Shown piece by piece: positions 1 to 11,582 of a DNA stretch of 64,000 bases. The notes below the pieces were generated by a model. The model was not told where the DNA came from, searched no databases, and was given only the letters and a program-made list of their open reading frames with translations. Source of the DNA: Prinsepia uniflora (Eukaryota > Streptophyta > Magnoliopsida > Rosales > Rosaceae); assembly GCA_032719365.1 (NCBI GenBank), contig CM064862.1:4290501-4354500 (forward strand), written 5' to 3'. Numbering within the stretch: the stretch's first letter is position 1; the number at the start of each line of letters is the position of its first letter. The translations under genes were made by a program, and so were the position numbers.

Positions 1-2142
1 TGAGAGTGTGAGAGACTTAGGGACCGCGAGGAAAAACCAGGGAGAACAGAACCGAAGATCACCGTGCACGACTGTGCATTCCAAGCGATCAAACCGTCTA
101 ATTGAAACTGTGGTGGTGTCGAGAGGCCCGAGGAGAGTCGAGTAGACACGACGGAGCTCACAATACGCAGGTAATTCCTCAATTCCTTTTGGTTGCTCTA
201 TTTTGCCGTTTTGATTCAAACGTTTAGTCGTGAGGTTTGGGGCTGAGTCGAGGTGTTTGGTAGGTTCTAGTCGACTCAGTAGGTCCCTAGGAATCGTCTA
301 GTTGTGAAGCCGTGATGGGAGGAAGCCCAGGTGGCCGGGAACCGAAACAGGGGATTTGGACGGGTTTCTGTTTCGAGCTTGGGAGGTAGGTTAGAGGTCG
401 TGGTGTTGTGTTTGAGTAGGGAAATGGATTACTTAGGGTAGGGCGAAGCTAGGGGAGTTGAAAGGAACATAATTGGATGGAGAATGACAGAGAACCGATC
501 ACGCCGGTTCAAACCGGTCTGACCATCAAAGAAGACGATGAACAGTGCCCTGTGTGCAGGCGCGTGAAGCCCACGCGCAGCCACTTTGGGCGGCGCATGG
601 GGGCGCATGGTGGCTGTTCTGGGGAAGTGTCCAACATAGTTTTTGATCTAATCGGTGTAACGAATCTGTTGGGACAAGTTTCGGGACAATCGGACACCGG
701 ATCGGGTTAGTTCTAAGTAGTCGAAGGTTTAGGGTTCCGTTTAGTTACGTTTTAAGTCCGGGGGAAATTGGGAAAAATTAGGAGAAACTTGGTGGACGTG
801 TTAGTGACTCGTTTTGGTGACTCTGGACAGGTTCGAGAAAGTGGAATGGTCGGAAACGGTGGAAGTGCGCGCGTATCGAGGCGACGTCGGAATGGTATGT
901 GAGTGGACTTTGCTTTATAACTCTTAATGCATGCATATATGTTTTTATATGTTTTCTATACGCGATTCCATGATTTGATTTGTGATCTTGATGGTTTACG
1001 GTTTTGCACATTTTTCGAGGTAATTACGGAATTTCATGTTTTACGAGATTTCAGGGAATATTGTGATTTGAACTTGGTTTTAATGATGTAGTTTCGGGAT
1101 TTGAAATACGATTTGATTTCAATGAAAGAAAAAGGATTTTGGAAAATGACTTCGGGCCTAGAGGCCCAATTCAAAAGGTGGTTTTGAGAAAAGTGATTTC
1201 GAGTTTTGGAATCGGATTTCTGGATGACGATTCGGGATTCGATTTGAGACTTGAAATGAATTCCGGGTTTGGGTTCGGAATGGTTATTTCGGATGCTAGC
1301 TTACAGAATGATGGTTGCGGACTCGGATCTGGAAATGAGATGGATATGAGTTCTGGGTTTGGATTCGGGATCCTGATGAGATTGCGGATTCGGATTCGGA
1401 AATGGAAAAAGGTTTTCAAACGGTTTTGGATTGGATTTGCTGGATCTGGTTATTGGGTTTAAAGACCCGGATTATGATTGATGGGGGATGGGCCCGGATT
1501 GGGTTTAAAGACCCGGATTGAGTTTAAAGACTCGGATATTGATATTTTCCCCTGTAGGCCTGTTGAGTTTAAAGACTCGGGAGTTTAAAGACTCAGATTA
1601 TATTGAGGCCTGGATTGAGTTTAAAGACTCGGGAGTTTAAAGACTCGGATAGATCCAGCAGGTTAGATGAATGGAAATGTGATATGGTTTTCAATAATGG
1701 TTTTTGATGGTTTTGGGCTGAGGCCCAGGAATTGGGAAAGGAAACTGCAAATGGTTTTCTTACATGGTTTTATGACATGAATTGGATATGCATGCATTTG
1801 TTTTTGCGTGGAGGGTAAAAATGTACCTGTTTTATGAATTGTTTTCAAACTTATATTTTATTTTTGTCCACTCACAGTCTTTTCGTGTTTTCGATACCCT
1901 CCAAGTTGTTGCGGCACGGGTTGTTGATCAAGAGAGATGGAGACATCACACCCGCGATCCACAGTAGATTATGCACGCTCTGGGAACTTCGGTTGCTGTT
2001 AGGCGGTTGAATCAAGAATCCCTTGTCCGACTTACGTGTCACATGGAGGTTGGACGTCAGTTTAGCCTTCGTGTCATGCGTAAGTTAGACGGGATCGGGA
2101 TTCAGCCCTTAATCTCGGGGGGATTAGGGGTGGGTCCTGAAA
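1..2142 (+). repeat. 5' LTR of element P, left end outside the window
   Basis: The sequence from base 1 matches the 3' LTR of the same element from about 6996 onward, so roughly 0.78 kb of this LTR lies to the left of the window. It ends in TGAAA (the sister LTR ends in TGACA) just before a primer binding site at 2146. It holds the blocks seen in most LTRs here: a GC-rich GCGCGTG/CACGCGC block near 560-610, GTGAGTGGAC at 899, ATGCATGCAT-type blocks, GGAGGGTA at 1810, GTCCACTCAC at 1866 and TACCCTCC at 1895. Short open frames inside it are not conserved as protein and I do not regard them as genes. Confidence 0.85.
1455..1650 (+). repeat. Array of short hairpin units in the P LTR
   Basis: About nine units of the form GGGTTTAAAGACCC or GAGTTTAAAGACTC stand in a row with short spacers. 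Each unit is an imperfect inverted repeat. The outer bases differ between units but stay complementary (GGGT with ACCC, GAGT with ACTC). The same array occurs at 9074-9270, 13284-13475, 14871-15080 and 59607-59800, and in reverse in solo LTR R at about 3600-3770. Confidence 0.8.
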
Positions 2143-3083
2143 ATTTGGTATCAGAGCCAGGTTTCGTGTGTTCTACTCGAGGTGTGGCTCGCAGAGTCGT
2201 TGGTTCGTTGGCTTGGGTGGTGTGATTCTACTGTGGATGTGATGTCTTGACGCGGAACAGCCCGACAGCAACCCGGATACGATAGTGATAGTACGTTCGT
2301 TATGGTTAGTTAGCAGTGGTGGTTAGTGTCAGGAGGTTAGTCGCTCAATACGGAGTACGAGGTGTGACGTACATCGGCTTAGGGCTGGAACGGTTATTTT
2401 GTTGGCACTGGTTTTTTATTGATGGATGGACCATAAGGGGCGGAGGTACACTAACAGGATTAACCTGGATGGTAGCCGGTGAGCTACAGATGAGTAGGTT
2501 GGTCGGCCTGAGGGGCCTGAGAGTAGCTTGTTGAAATAGTGAGATATGTAGGCCGAGGAGGCCGATTGTTGGTGGCCGGTTGGGCAGGATGGTGTTTGGA
2601 TGTTGATCGTATGGATTGGTGGTTGAGTTTGGAATTGTGCTGCTACGAGTAGCCGGATGCCTTGAGTGGCAGGGTTTAGGAACTACTGTGAGACTCATGG
2701 GATTTTTCCTCTAGTGATGGTCTTAGTTGGGTGTGACGACCCGAGTGGTAAGGCTGTAGTGAACCAGTGGCCGTTGAGGGTTAGGATAACCCGGACAACG
2801 GGGATGATTTGAGAAACCCCGTGGGATAGTTAGAAGTACCTGAGGGGAAACCGTGAGTTGGGCCGACTTACGGCCGGACTGAAGATGGTGCTGCTAGGTG
2901 CAGCCAAGGTAGTGGGTGCCTGGTGGATGACTCTGGACGAGGGTTCGTATTCCCTAGGGATAGCAGGACGAACTGTCAGGATGTCGTTGGTTGATCAGAG
3001 TAGCGCAGCGGAAGCGCGGTGGACCGAGGCTCGTGCTTGGAAATGTTCGAGCTTTCGTGAGTGACGGCTTTGAGGGTCGTTAC
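2143..3083 (+). mobile_element. Interior of element P, left part, non-coding
   Basis: This stretch follows the primer binding site and shows no gag, protease or polymerase motif in any frame. It continues after solo LTR R at 5833-6217, giving an interior of only about 1.3 kb. Short open frames such as 2345-2698 on the minus strand have no recognisable domain. P therefore looks like a non-autonomous or internally deleted element. Confidence 0.7.
2146..2158 (+). other. Primer binding site of element P
   Basis: TGGTATCAGAGCC lies three bases after the LTR end. This matches the 3' end complement of plant initiator tRNA-Met, the usual primer of plant LTR retrotransposons. Confidence 0.85.
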
Positions 3084-5827
3084 TGTCAGGACCCGTCCCA
3101 AATATCACCTCGATACCCGGGATGAACCCTGCTCCCGTCTGACAATCACACTTAAAGTACCAAAAGAACCTCAAAATAACCATAAGCATAACTATCAGAC
3201 AAGGGAGTAAATATAATACAATCGTAACACAGAGCATAGTTTATACAAAACAGGCACAAAATCCTACTAGGCTAAACTCGCAACGGAAGAACGTCGTAAG
3301 CTCTATGCCTCGGTTCCTGCCTCAACGTTCACCCCAGCGCTATCACCACGACCTGGAGGGTAAATTAAAACCAAAAAGTGTGAGTGGACTAAAGAAATAA
3401 AAGGTTTAAAACACGATTAAAGAATAAAACAGTTTAAAGAAAACAATAAGGTTTTTCCCTCCGTTTTAAAATAAAGTATGCATGCCTAACGAAGTATCAG
3501 AAAACCACAACATAACACAGTATAACAAAATACGCTAAGCTCATATCATCATAAAAACCCAAATCCACAAATGTCAAGTCTGATCAAACCTGTTGGGTCT
3601 ATCCGAGTCTTTAAACTCAAACCAGGCCTCAAATGTAATCCGAGTCTTTAAACTCAATAGGCCTACGGGGGTAATATCGTAAATATCCGAGTCTTTAAAC
3701 TCCCGAGTCTTTAAACTCAATCCGGACCCGTCCCCCGTCAAACATAATCCGAGTCTTTAAACCCAATATCCAGATCCAGCAAATCCAATCTACATCATTT
3801 GAAAACCATTTCTAAATCCACATCCAAACCCAAATCCGAAATCACTGGTCTGATGCCCTACCGGCACCCAGAACCGTCATTCCGAACCCAAATCCGGAAT
3901 TCCACTTTTCCAACTTTAAAACCAAATTTTGTTTCTCGAAATCCGATTTTAAAACCAAAACCTTGATTACCAAAATCATATCTCATAATCCACATATAAC
4001 CATCAGAAAACAACATCAAAATCAGAAATCCAGCTTTTTCTCGAAAAATGTGTAAAAACCCGAAAATATCTCGAAAAACATGCAAACATATCAACCACAT
4101 ATAATTACCATTAAAAAGCATAAAAACATACTTAAAATCATAAAACATAAATAAAACAGCTAGGCATGCTCGTAAGAAAAGAAAGAGTCCACTCACGAAT
4201 CAGAAAGTGTCAATCGCGCTCCGTGCGCTCCTCGACCGTCTCAGGCGTCTCCCGTCCTGTCAATAGGCACCAAATAGGGTCACAAATACGTCAAATATGC
4301 TAACCATAATTTCCCCAATTTTCTGGGAATTTATACGTAATTTAAATTTAAACCCTAAACCGTCCGGATCCTCGAACTATCCCGTAACATCATCCGATTT
4401 ACCCGAAACTTGTCCCAATGGATTCCTTAGAACATTTAGAACAAAACCATGTTGGAAGTTTGTTCAGAAACCTCCCCACGCGCCCCCACGCGCCGCCCAA
4501 AGTGGCTGCGCGTGGGCCTCACGCGCCTGCACAGTACCATCGTCTACCTCTAGTCACCCGGTTCAACTGTGTTGAACCGGCGTGACCGGTTCTCTGCAAT
4601 TCCGCCATGATTTTCCACCATTTCAATCCTATTAGCTTCGTCCAGTTCCTAGCAATCCTTTCCCCTCCTAAAATCTGGAAATCGAAGCCCGAAACCCATC
4701 GTCCTCAACCTCGAACAAAACTACCCGTAAGCCTTGTTTTGGTCTCCGGCCACCCAGGCCTTCCCCCGTCACAGCGACCATCCTAGATGACTCCTAGGAC
4801 CTCCCTGAACCTCACATCACTCACCAAAGTCCTCGACTCTAGCCCAAAGTCCACGACTTTCGAAATCGAAATAAACGGGAAAAACAGGGGATTCGAGTCA
4901 TACCTTCGATTCTTCCTCCGCCGTCTGCACCGCCGTGTGCCATGGTGTCCACTGAGTCCTCTGCAGTCGTCCTAGCCTCCTATTAGCTTGGTTTGAACCA
5001 AAACACGGCACAACCACCACCTCTGTCCCACGGCCTCTCTGTTTTCCCCGAAAATCAAACCTCCGACCACCTTGTTTCCGTGCACGATTTCACCCCCCAA
5101 ACTCAGTCACCACCTTCCTCTCTTCTCTTTGTCACTCTCACAACTCACCAAACTCTCACCCACACACTGAATCGATCAAATCCTCTCACTTTCTTCACTC
5201 TCAATTTTCTGTTCTTCCCAAGCTAACACACGGTTTGAATGAGAACAAAATGTGGCCGTGTACATTTTAGGCCGTCCTAGAACCATCCAGCTCTCTCCAC
5301 GTGTCCAATTTCTCATGGGCCATCAGTACAAAATATCCAAGCCCACTCAGCCACTTGCCCTTATCTGATTGGTCCTAAGGGAAAAAGACCAAATTGCCCT
5401 TAAGTGTACAAATTACCATTTTGCCCTTCAACTTTCCAGACCCATAACTATTCCGTCCGACGTCCGATGACAGCGTGCCGCCTGTCGTTGTACTCAGAAC
5501 GTCGAGACCTATCTAACGGTCCTCGGTCTATGTGAAAATCACAAGTCCACTAAAAAGTCAACATTTTCCTCTATTAGTCAAACTACGGTAACGCCCTCAA
5601 TCTTCCGAACGTCATAACTTTTCCTCCGATTGTCCAAACCGGACATGCCACCTGTCTACGGACTCGTGACGTCCTAAACTACGTCATGGTCAATGGTCAA
5701 CACTCATCCAACCTATAAATCAAAAAGTCAACTTTTGACACACTATTCACAAGGGCAAAATCGTCATTTTATGCAAATCTTTTACAAAATTACATTTGTA
5801 CCCCTCCCGAAGGTACGGGTTGTTACA
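3084..5827 (-). mobile_element. Solo LTR R, antisense, inserted in element P
   Basis: Read on the minus strand it starts TGTAACAACC and ends TCCTGACA. It is flanked by a perfect 5-base duplication, GTTAC, at 3079-3083 and 5828-5832. Its 2744 bases are a normal LTR length for this window, and no primer binding site or interior follows. It is therefore the product of recombination between the two LTRs of a former element. It carries the same leader blocks as the other LTRs, in reverse: GTCCACTCAC at 4187-4196 and GTGAGTGGAC near 3380. Confidence 0.9.
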
Positions 5828-5832
5828 GTTAC

Positions 5833-6217
5833 TGAGGAGTCCGAGGTTCATAAGCGTTGCTTGTGTAGTTTAGTGGTGGTACTCGGCACGGGGTACGTGG
5901 ATGGCACCAGATTTTTGTTCTGGATGTGCAGGTTGGGTAGAAGTTTTGGTGTTTGGCTTAGTGCCAGGGTAGACGGACGAGTGGTGTCTTTCCCACAAGT
6001 TGGATGTTGTTGATGGAAAGGTGTCAGAAGTGTCGAAACTGGTAATCGGGGAGGCTTGATTTCAGGTGATGAGGTTCATCTGGTTAAGTTGTGATGACAG
6101 GTTGGGAACTGTCAGGAGAAGTTGGATTCGGCTAGAGATGGACACCGGGTAGGAGACCCAGGTGTAGGGTACGAGCTGTGGAATTTCGGGGATGAAATTT
6201 TTTTAAGGAGGGTAGAT
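5833..6217 (+). mobile_element. Interior of element P, right part with polypurine tract
   Basis: Non-coding. It ends with the purine run AAGGAGGGTAGA (about 6205-6216) directly before the 3' LTR, as expected for plus-strand priming. The stretch just upstream (TTTCGGGGATGAAATT) resembles the sequence before the 3' LTRs of Q, A and B, which points to one related group. Confidence 0.75.
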
Positions 6218-7520
6218 TGTAACGACCTATCCTGGGAGTCGGGATTAGGGAAGTGATTAGTGATGGATTAGCTGAGTTAATCGGTGGTTAGTTGGTTATG
6301 TTTGGACATTGGACGTAGAATGACGATTTTGCCCCTAGTTTGGGCAAAAAGTTGACTTTTAGTTCGGGCGGTCAATTGGGCATTGACCGATGACTGTGAC
6401 GTATTTTGGGACGTCACGAGTCCGTAGACAGGTGGCACGCCTGATTCCGACATCCGAGGAGGAAGTTATGATGTTCGGAAGGTTGAGGGCATTTTCGTAA
6501 TTTAGTTAAAATAGAGGGGAAAGTTGACTTTTCGTACGACAGGGTTTTTACACATAGACCGAGGACCGTTAGGTAGATCTCGTCGTCCTGAGTTCAACGA
6601 CAGGCGGCATGCTTACATCGGACGTAGGACGAGTGAGTTACGGGTCTAGAACAGCGAAGGGCAAAATGGTAATTTGGACTCACAAGGGGCATTTTGGTCT
6701 TTTGGTGCCTTGGGATTTGTGCAAAGGAGATGAGGACAAGTGTGCAGTGTGTGATTGGATATTTTGAGATGGGACCACGGGAGTTGGACACGTGGGGGTG
6801 TCTAGGGGGTTCCAGTATTCTTGCACGGGAAAATTAAACGGGTTGTGTGATTGTGTTAGTCGTGCTTGAGAGGGAGAAGAACAGAGCCTGGGCAGAGAGG
6901 AAGTTGATCGATTGCAGTGTGTGTTTGTGTATTCTGGTGATCGGGTGGGTGAGTAGAGACTAAGTGAGAGGCTGGTGTGTGTTCTGGAGAGGTGGTGAGA
7001 GTGTGAGAGACTTAGGGACCGCGAGGAAAAACTAGAGAGAACAGAACCGAAGACCACCGTGCACGGCTGTGCATTCCAAGCGATCAAACCGTCGAATTGA
7101 AACTGTGGTGGTGTCGAGAGGCCCGAGGAGAGTCGAGTAGGCACGACGGAGCTCACGGTGGCGGCCGGGACACAGGTAATTCCTCAATTCCTTTTGGTTG
7201 CTCTGTTTTGCCGTTTTGATTCAAACGTTTAGTCGTGAGGTTTGGGGCTGAGTCGAGGTGTTTGGTAGGTTCTAGTCGACTCAGTAGGTCCCTAGGAATC
7301 GTCTGTTTGTGAAGCCGTGATGGGAGGAAGCCCTGGTGGCCGGGAACCGAAACAGGGGATTTGGACGGGTTTCTGTTTCGCGCTTGGGTGGTAGGTTAGA
7401 GGTCGTGGTGTTTTGTTTGGAGTAGGAAAATGGATTGCTTAGGGTAGGACGAAGCTAGGGGAGTTGAAAGGAACAAAATTAGATGGAGAATGACGGAGAA
7501 CCGGTCACGCCGGTTCAGAC
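6218..7520 (+). repeat. 3' LTR of element P, left part
   Basis: Starts TGTAACGACC right after the polypurine tract. It matches the window-start LTR from about 6996 on. It breaks off after CGGTTCAGAC, where element Q begins, and resumes at 13988. About 75 bases present in the other P LTR (roughly 515-585) are missing at the break. Confidence 0.85.
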
Positions 7521-7521
7521 A

Positions 7522-9776
7522 AGTCAATTGGACATTGACCGATGACTGTGACGTAGTTTGGGACGTCATGAGTCCGTAGACAGGTGGCACGCCCGATTCC
7601 GACATCCGAGGAGGAAGTTATGATGTTCGGAAGGTAGGGGACACTTTCGTAATTTGGTTAAAAGAAGGGGAAAAGTAGACTTTTTGTACTACAGAGTTTT
7701 TACACGTAGACCGAGGATCGTTAGGTAGATCTCGTCGTCATGAGTTCAACGACAGGCGACATGCTTTCATCGGACGTAGGACTAGCGAGATACGGGTCTA
7801 GAACGGTGAAGGGTAAAATGGTAATTTTTCCTCACAAGGGCATTTTGGTCTTTTGGTGCATTGGGATTTGTGCAACAGAGATGAGGTCAAGTGTACATGA
7901 GGGATTGGATATTGTGAGAGGGGACCATGGGATTGTGGACACGTGGGGTGTGTGTAGTGGCTTCTAGGGTGCACGGTGCAATTATTTGTGTGTGTGCATC
8001 GTGTTTGTTCGAAGAGGGAAAAACAGAGACTGGGCAGAGAGGGAGGAATCGATCAATTGCAGGGAGGTGTGATCATTGTGAGTGTGTGAGTGTGATCAGA
8101 GGGAGGTTGAGAGTGTAGGGACTGGGTTGAGAAGACTAAGAGTCGCGTGTTTGTGTGTGAGGAAGGTGTGAGTTTCTTAGGAAAACAGAGTGAGAGTTTG
8201 GTGGAGGAATGGCGAAGAACCGCCCTCGCCGGTTTAGACCGGTCGAACGGCTGAGGAAGATGATGAACAGTGTTCTTGTGCAGGCGCGTGAGGCCCACGC
8301 GCAGACACTTTGGGCTGCGCGTGGGGGCACGTGGGGCGTTTTCTAGGGAAACTTCCAACTAGGTTTTTGGTTTAATTGTTATGACGACTCTTTTGAGACT
8401 AGTTTCGGGACGATCAGACATTGTTTCAGGTTAGTTCTACGAGGTCGAAGGTTTAGGGTCTCGGTTAATTACGTTTAGGTTTTGGGAAAATCGGGGAAAA
8501 TTAGGAGAACCTTAGTTGACGTGTTAGTGACGAGTTTTGGTGACTTGTGACAGGATCGGGAATCCCTGAGGAGGTCGAGACGTACAGGACACAAGTGACG
8601 TGCCCAGGAACTGTGAGTGGACTTCTTCCTTATAACTGAGCATGCATAACTGCTTTTAATTACTTATTTTATGGTTTTACATGTGATTTCATGATTATTG
8701 AAGATGCTATATCTGTTTTACATAATTGTACGTTTTTTGAGAAAATATGTATTTGGCACGTATTACGAGAAATGCTTGATTTCTGATTATGATGCCATGA
8801 TTTTGGGATTTCAAACAATAAACGGTTTTCAATGATTGTAATGGATTTTGAGACATGATTTTGATAACCAAGGGTTTTCGATTTTAGAATCGGATTTCAG
8901 AAAACGGAATTTGGTTTTAAAGTTGAAAAGTGGATTTCCGAATTTATTTTGGAATGATGGTTCGGGATGCCGGAAGGGCTTCGAACCAGTGATTTCAGAT
9001 TCGGATTTGAACGTGGATTTAGAAATGGTTTTCAACGATTTTTGGATTGGATTTGCTGGATCTGATTATTGGGTTTAAAGACCCGGATTATGTTTGACGG
9101 GGGACGGACCCGGATTGGGTTTAAAGACCCGGATTGAGTTTAAAGACTCGGGAGTTTAAAGAATCGGATATATTGATATTTCCCCCGTAGGCCTGTTGAG
9201 TTTAAAGACTCAGATTATATTGAGGCCTGGATTGAGTTTAAAGACTAGAGAGTTTAAAGACTCGGATAGGTCCAGCAGGTTTGATCGGATAATGAGTATG
9301 GTATTTATGTTTTATGCAACTGTTTATGATGCTTACTATGTGGTTTATAACTGTTTTCAGATATTGGGTTATGCATGCATGTTTTCAAAACGGAGGGCCA
9401 AAACCCTGGTTTGGTTATGTAACTATTTTTGAAACTTTTATTCTTTTTGGTCCACTCACACTTTTCTGGTTTTTAATTGCCCTCCAGGTCGTGGAGCTAG
9501 CGCGGGGGTTGACGTTGAGGCAGAGTCAGAGGCATAGTGTGAACCGGAGTGTTTTCAGTTTTCCGTTGCATGTGTAACAACTCTGAGTAGGACTTCTGTT
9601 TTTTCGTTGTATACGATGCTCTGTATGACTGTTACTTTTTTGGATTTAAGTTATCCCTTGTCTGGCAATGTAATTTGGAGTTTTTGTAAGGTTATTTTGG
9701 GTCTTTGGGTTGGATTGCCAGACGGGAGCATGGTTCGCCTCGGTTATCGGTGTGGTAATCGGGGTGGGTCCTGTCA
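7522..9776 (+). repeat. 5' LTR of element Q, 5'-truncated
   Basis: Near-identical to 11735-13987. Ends in CCTGTCA before the primer binding site at 9780. Leader blocks: GTGAGTGGAC 8613-8622, GGAGGGC 9392-9398, GTCCACTCAC 9450-9459, GCCCTCCAG 9479-9487. Hairpin units lie at about 9074-9270. Confidence 0.88.
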
Positions 9777-9779
9777 ATT

Positions 9780-9792
9780 TGGTATCAGAGCA
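9780..9792 (+). other. Primer binding site of element Q
   Basis: TGGTATCAGAGCA, three bases after the LTR terminus, complementary to the 3' end of initiator tRNA-Met. Confidence 0.88.
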
Positions 9793-9875
9793 TAGGTTTG
9801 TCGGTTTGTGTCTGTTGTGAGGTTGTGGTTTGATCTTTTTACTGACTCTATGCCTCTTTCAGCGTGCGATTGACC

Positions 9876-10978
9876 ATGCCTCTGAGACGTGAACCCCCTC
9901 CATAACCTGAAGAAGCGAGAGATGCGGAGAGTACTACGATTGAGCGAGCCCAGCGGCTCGGGGCTACGACGCTTGGTGGTGGGGCAGATCCTGAGGAATC
10001 TCATAGGTGGATCACGTGACTTGAGCGGATTTTCGCACTGATGCGATGCCCACCGGAGGATCGAGTGTTACAGGCTACCTTTTACTGGACGGTGCGGCGT
10101 ACGAGTGGTGGTATACTCTCGAGTTGTCTGGCTGGGACGCCCACACAGTGACCTGGGAGACGTTTAGGGAGCGGTTTCTGGATCAGTATTACCCTCGTTC
10201 TTTCCGCAATGCCAAGGAGGCTGAGTTTCTGCAGCTCCAACATGGGAGTTTGAGTGTGGCTGAGTACGAACAAAAATTTCAGATGTTGTCCCGATTTACT
10301 CCTGCGTTTGTGGCTACGGAAGCCGAGAAGTGCCGTAGGTTCGAGTTGGGCCTGCGAGGCAAGATTCGAGCCATTATGACGGCTGAATTGTTTGTGACCC
10401 TCCGAGAGTTGTCGGATGCTACAGTGAGGGTAGAGGCTAGTTTGCCGGTACGACGTCGTGAGCATTCTTTTTTTGGAGCTTCGAGTCAGAGGACACCGAA
10501 GAGGGGCAACTACAGTGGACCATCGTCGGCGGTCGATGATCGTTTTGGCAGACCTGGTAGTTTCCAGGGTTCAGAGTTTCGTGGACATCGAGCACAGCCG
10601 ACTCCGCAAACCAGTGCGACGTCTGTTGCGTCTACAGGGAGACCGAGTAGTGGTCCTGGTTGGGATGTGTGTTACTACTGTGGGGAGCGAGGTCACTTCC
10701 GATGTGACTATCCATTGTTACCTCAGGAGGGCGGCGTAGGCCGAGGAGCGGCGGAGCCAGGACGGAGCACAACGTCAGTGTCTGGGACAACCGGCACCAG
10801 AGGAGGTGGTGGTGCCACTAGTAGTTCGAGGGGACGTGGTAGATCTTCAGGACCCCATGCTAGAGTGTTTATGATGACTCAGCAGGAGGTTCAGTCAGCA
10901 CCCGGTGCAGTGACAGGTGCCTTTACTATCCTTGGTCGTGTTGTACACATTTTTGTTGGATCCCGGGGTAGGGTTTAA
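9876..10978 (+). pseudogene. Broken gag of element Q
   Basis: Gag is the structural protein that forms the virus-like particle and packages element RNA. A start at 9876 opens a frame that meets a stop (TAA) at 9903. A second stop follows in the stretch equivalent to the W-I-T-x-L-E-R-I-F motif of element B, and then a frameshift. From 10046 to 10978 a clean frame of 310 codons covers the retrotransposon gag core (A-Y-E-W-W near residue 20, R-F-L-D-Q-Y-Y-P-R-S-F-R near 43-54, F-E-L-G-L-R near 99-104) and a basic Gly/Arg-rich tail. The zinc knuckle at residues 209-222 has Cys209, Cys212 and His217, but Tyr222 replaces the last Cys. The frame ends where protease would begin. Not functional as it stands. 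Confidence 0.85.
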
Positions 10979-11582
10979 GAGTTTCCCCTAAGTGCCTTAG
11001 AGTGACGAGGTTGAGGATTACGGTGAGTTTCCTTTGAAGGATGACGGAAGGAACTGGAAAGCCCCTGTAAGCCACAATCTAGAAGTGCATGTTCTTCAAT
11101 CTAGAAGAACCCACAATCTAGAAGTGCCTTTAGGACTTTGTTGATTTATTCCGATAGGGCGGTCAGAGCAGTCGAGGGAGATGAAGGTAAGTAGTGAGTC
11201 GGGTAGTGGTTAAGTTACTACCGACCAAGAGACCGGGAGTCTGGGGAGGACATGAGTTGGTTTCCGGAAGGTGAGGTGGTTGTACGTGAGGATGTACTCT
11301 ATGAATTCTATTAGGGTACACTCTACAATGAGGTATTCTAAAATACCTTTGTTTCTTTTCATAGAGTTTTCCCTAGCGTACACCATGAAGTTCTAGTGAG
11401 TAGTATGGGACAGAAGGTACGTGCGACTTGAGAGAATGACAGACGTGTCGATTGGTAGTAGGGGTGTTGTGGCGTTCTTAGAGCAGTTGTTGTTGGCGAA
11501 CGTTGACCACCAGATAGGAGACCCTGGCGTGGAGTACGAGATGCGGAATTTCGGGGATGAAATTCTTTTAAGGGGGGTAGAT
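10979..11582 (+). mobile_element. Non-coding 3' interior of element Q
   Basis: About 600 bases without any pol domain. It contains a repeated 16-mer, CACAATCTAGAAGTGC, at about 11073 and 11114, and a short palindrome around 11323-11346. It ends with purine run AGGGGGGTAG at 11571-11580, just before the 3' LTR. Confidence 0.7.

Noticed and set aside
1139..1462. Protein of 107 residues with Phe/Gly/Asp repeats
   Set aside because: It lies in an LTR. The matching frame in the P 3' LTR (14509-14877) has a different length and both follow simple repeats, so it is non-coding.
6680..7156. 158-residue Ser/Thr-rich frame on the minus strand
   Set aside because: Antisense to the upstream part of an LTR, not kept in sister LTRs, no domain.
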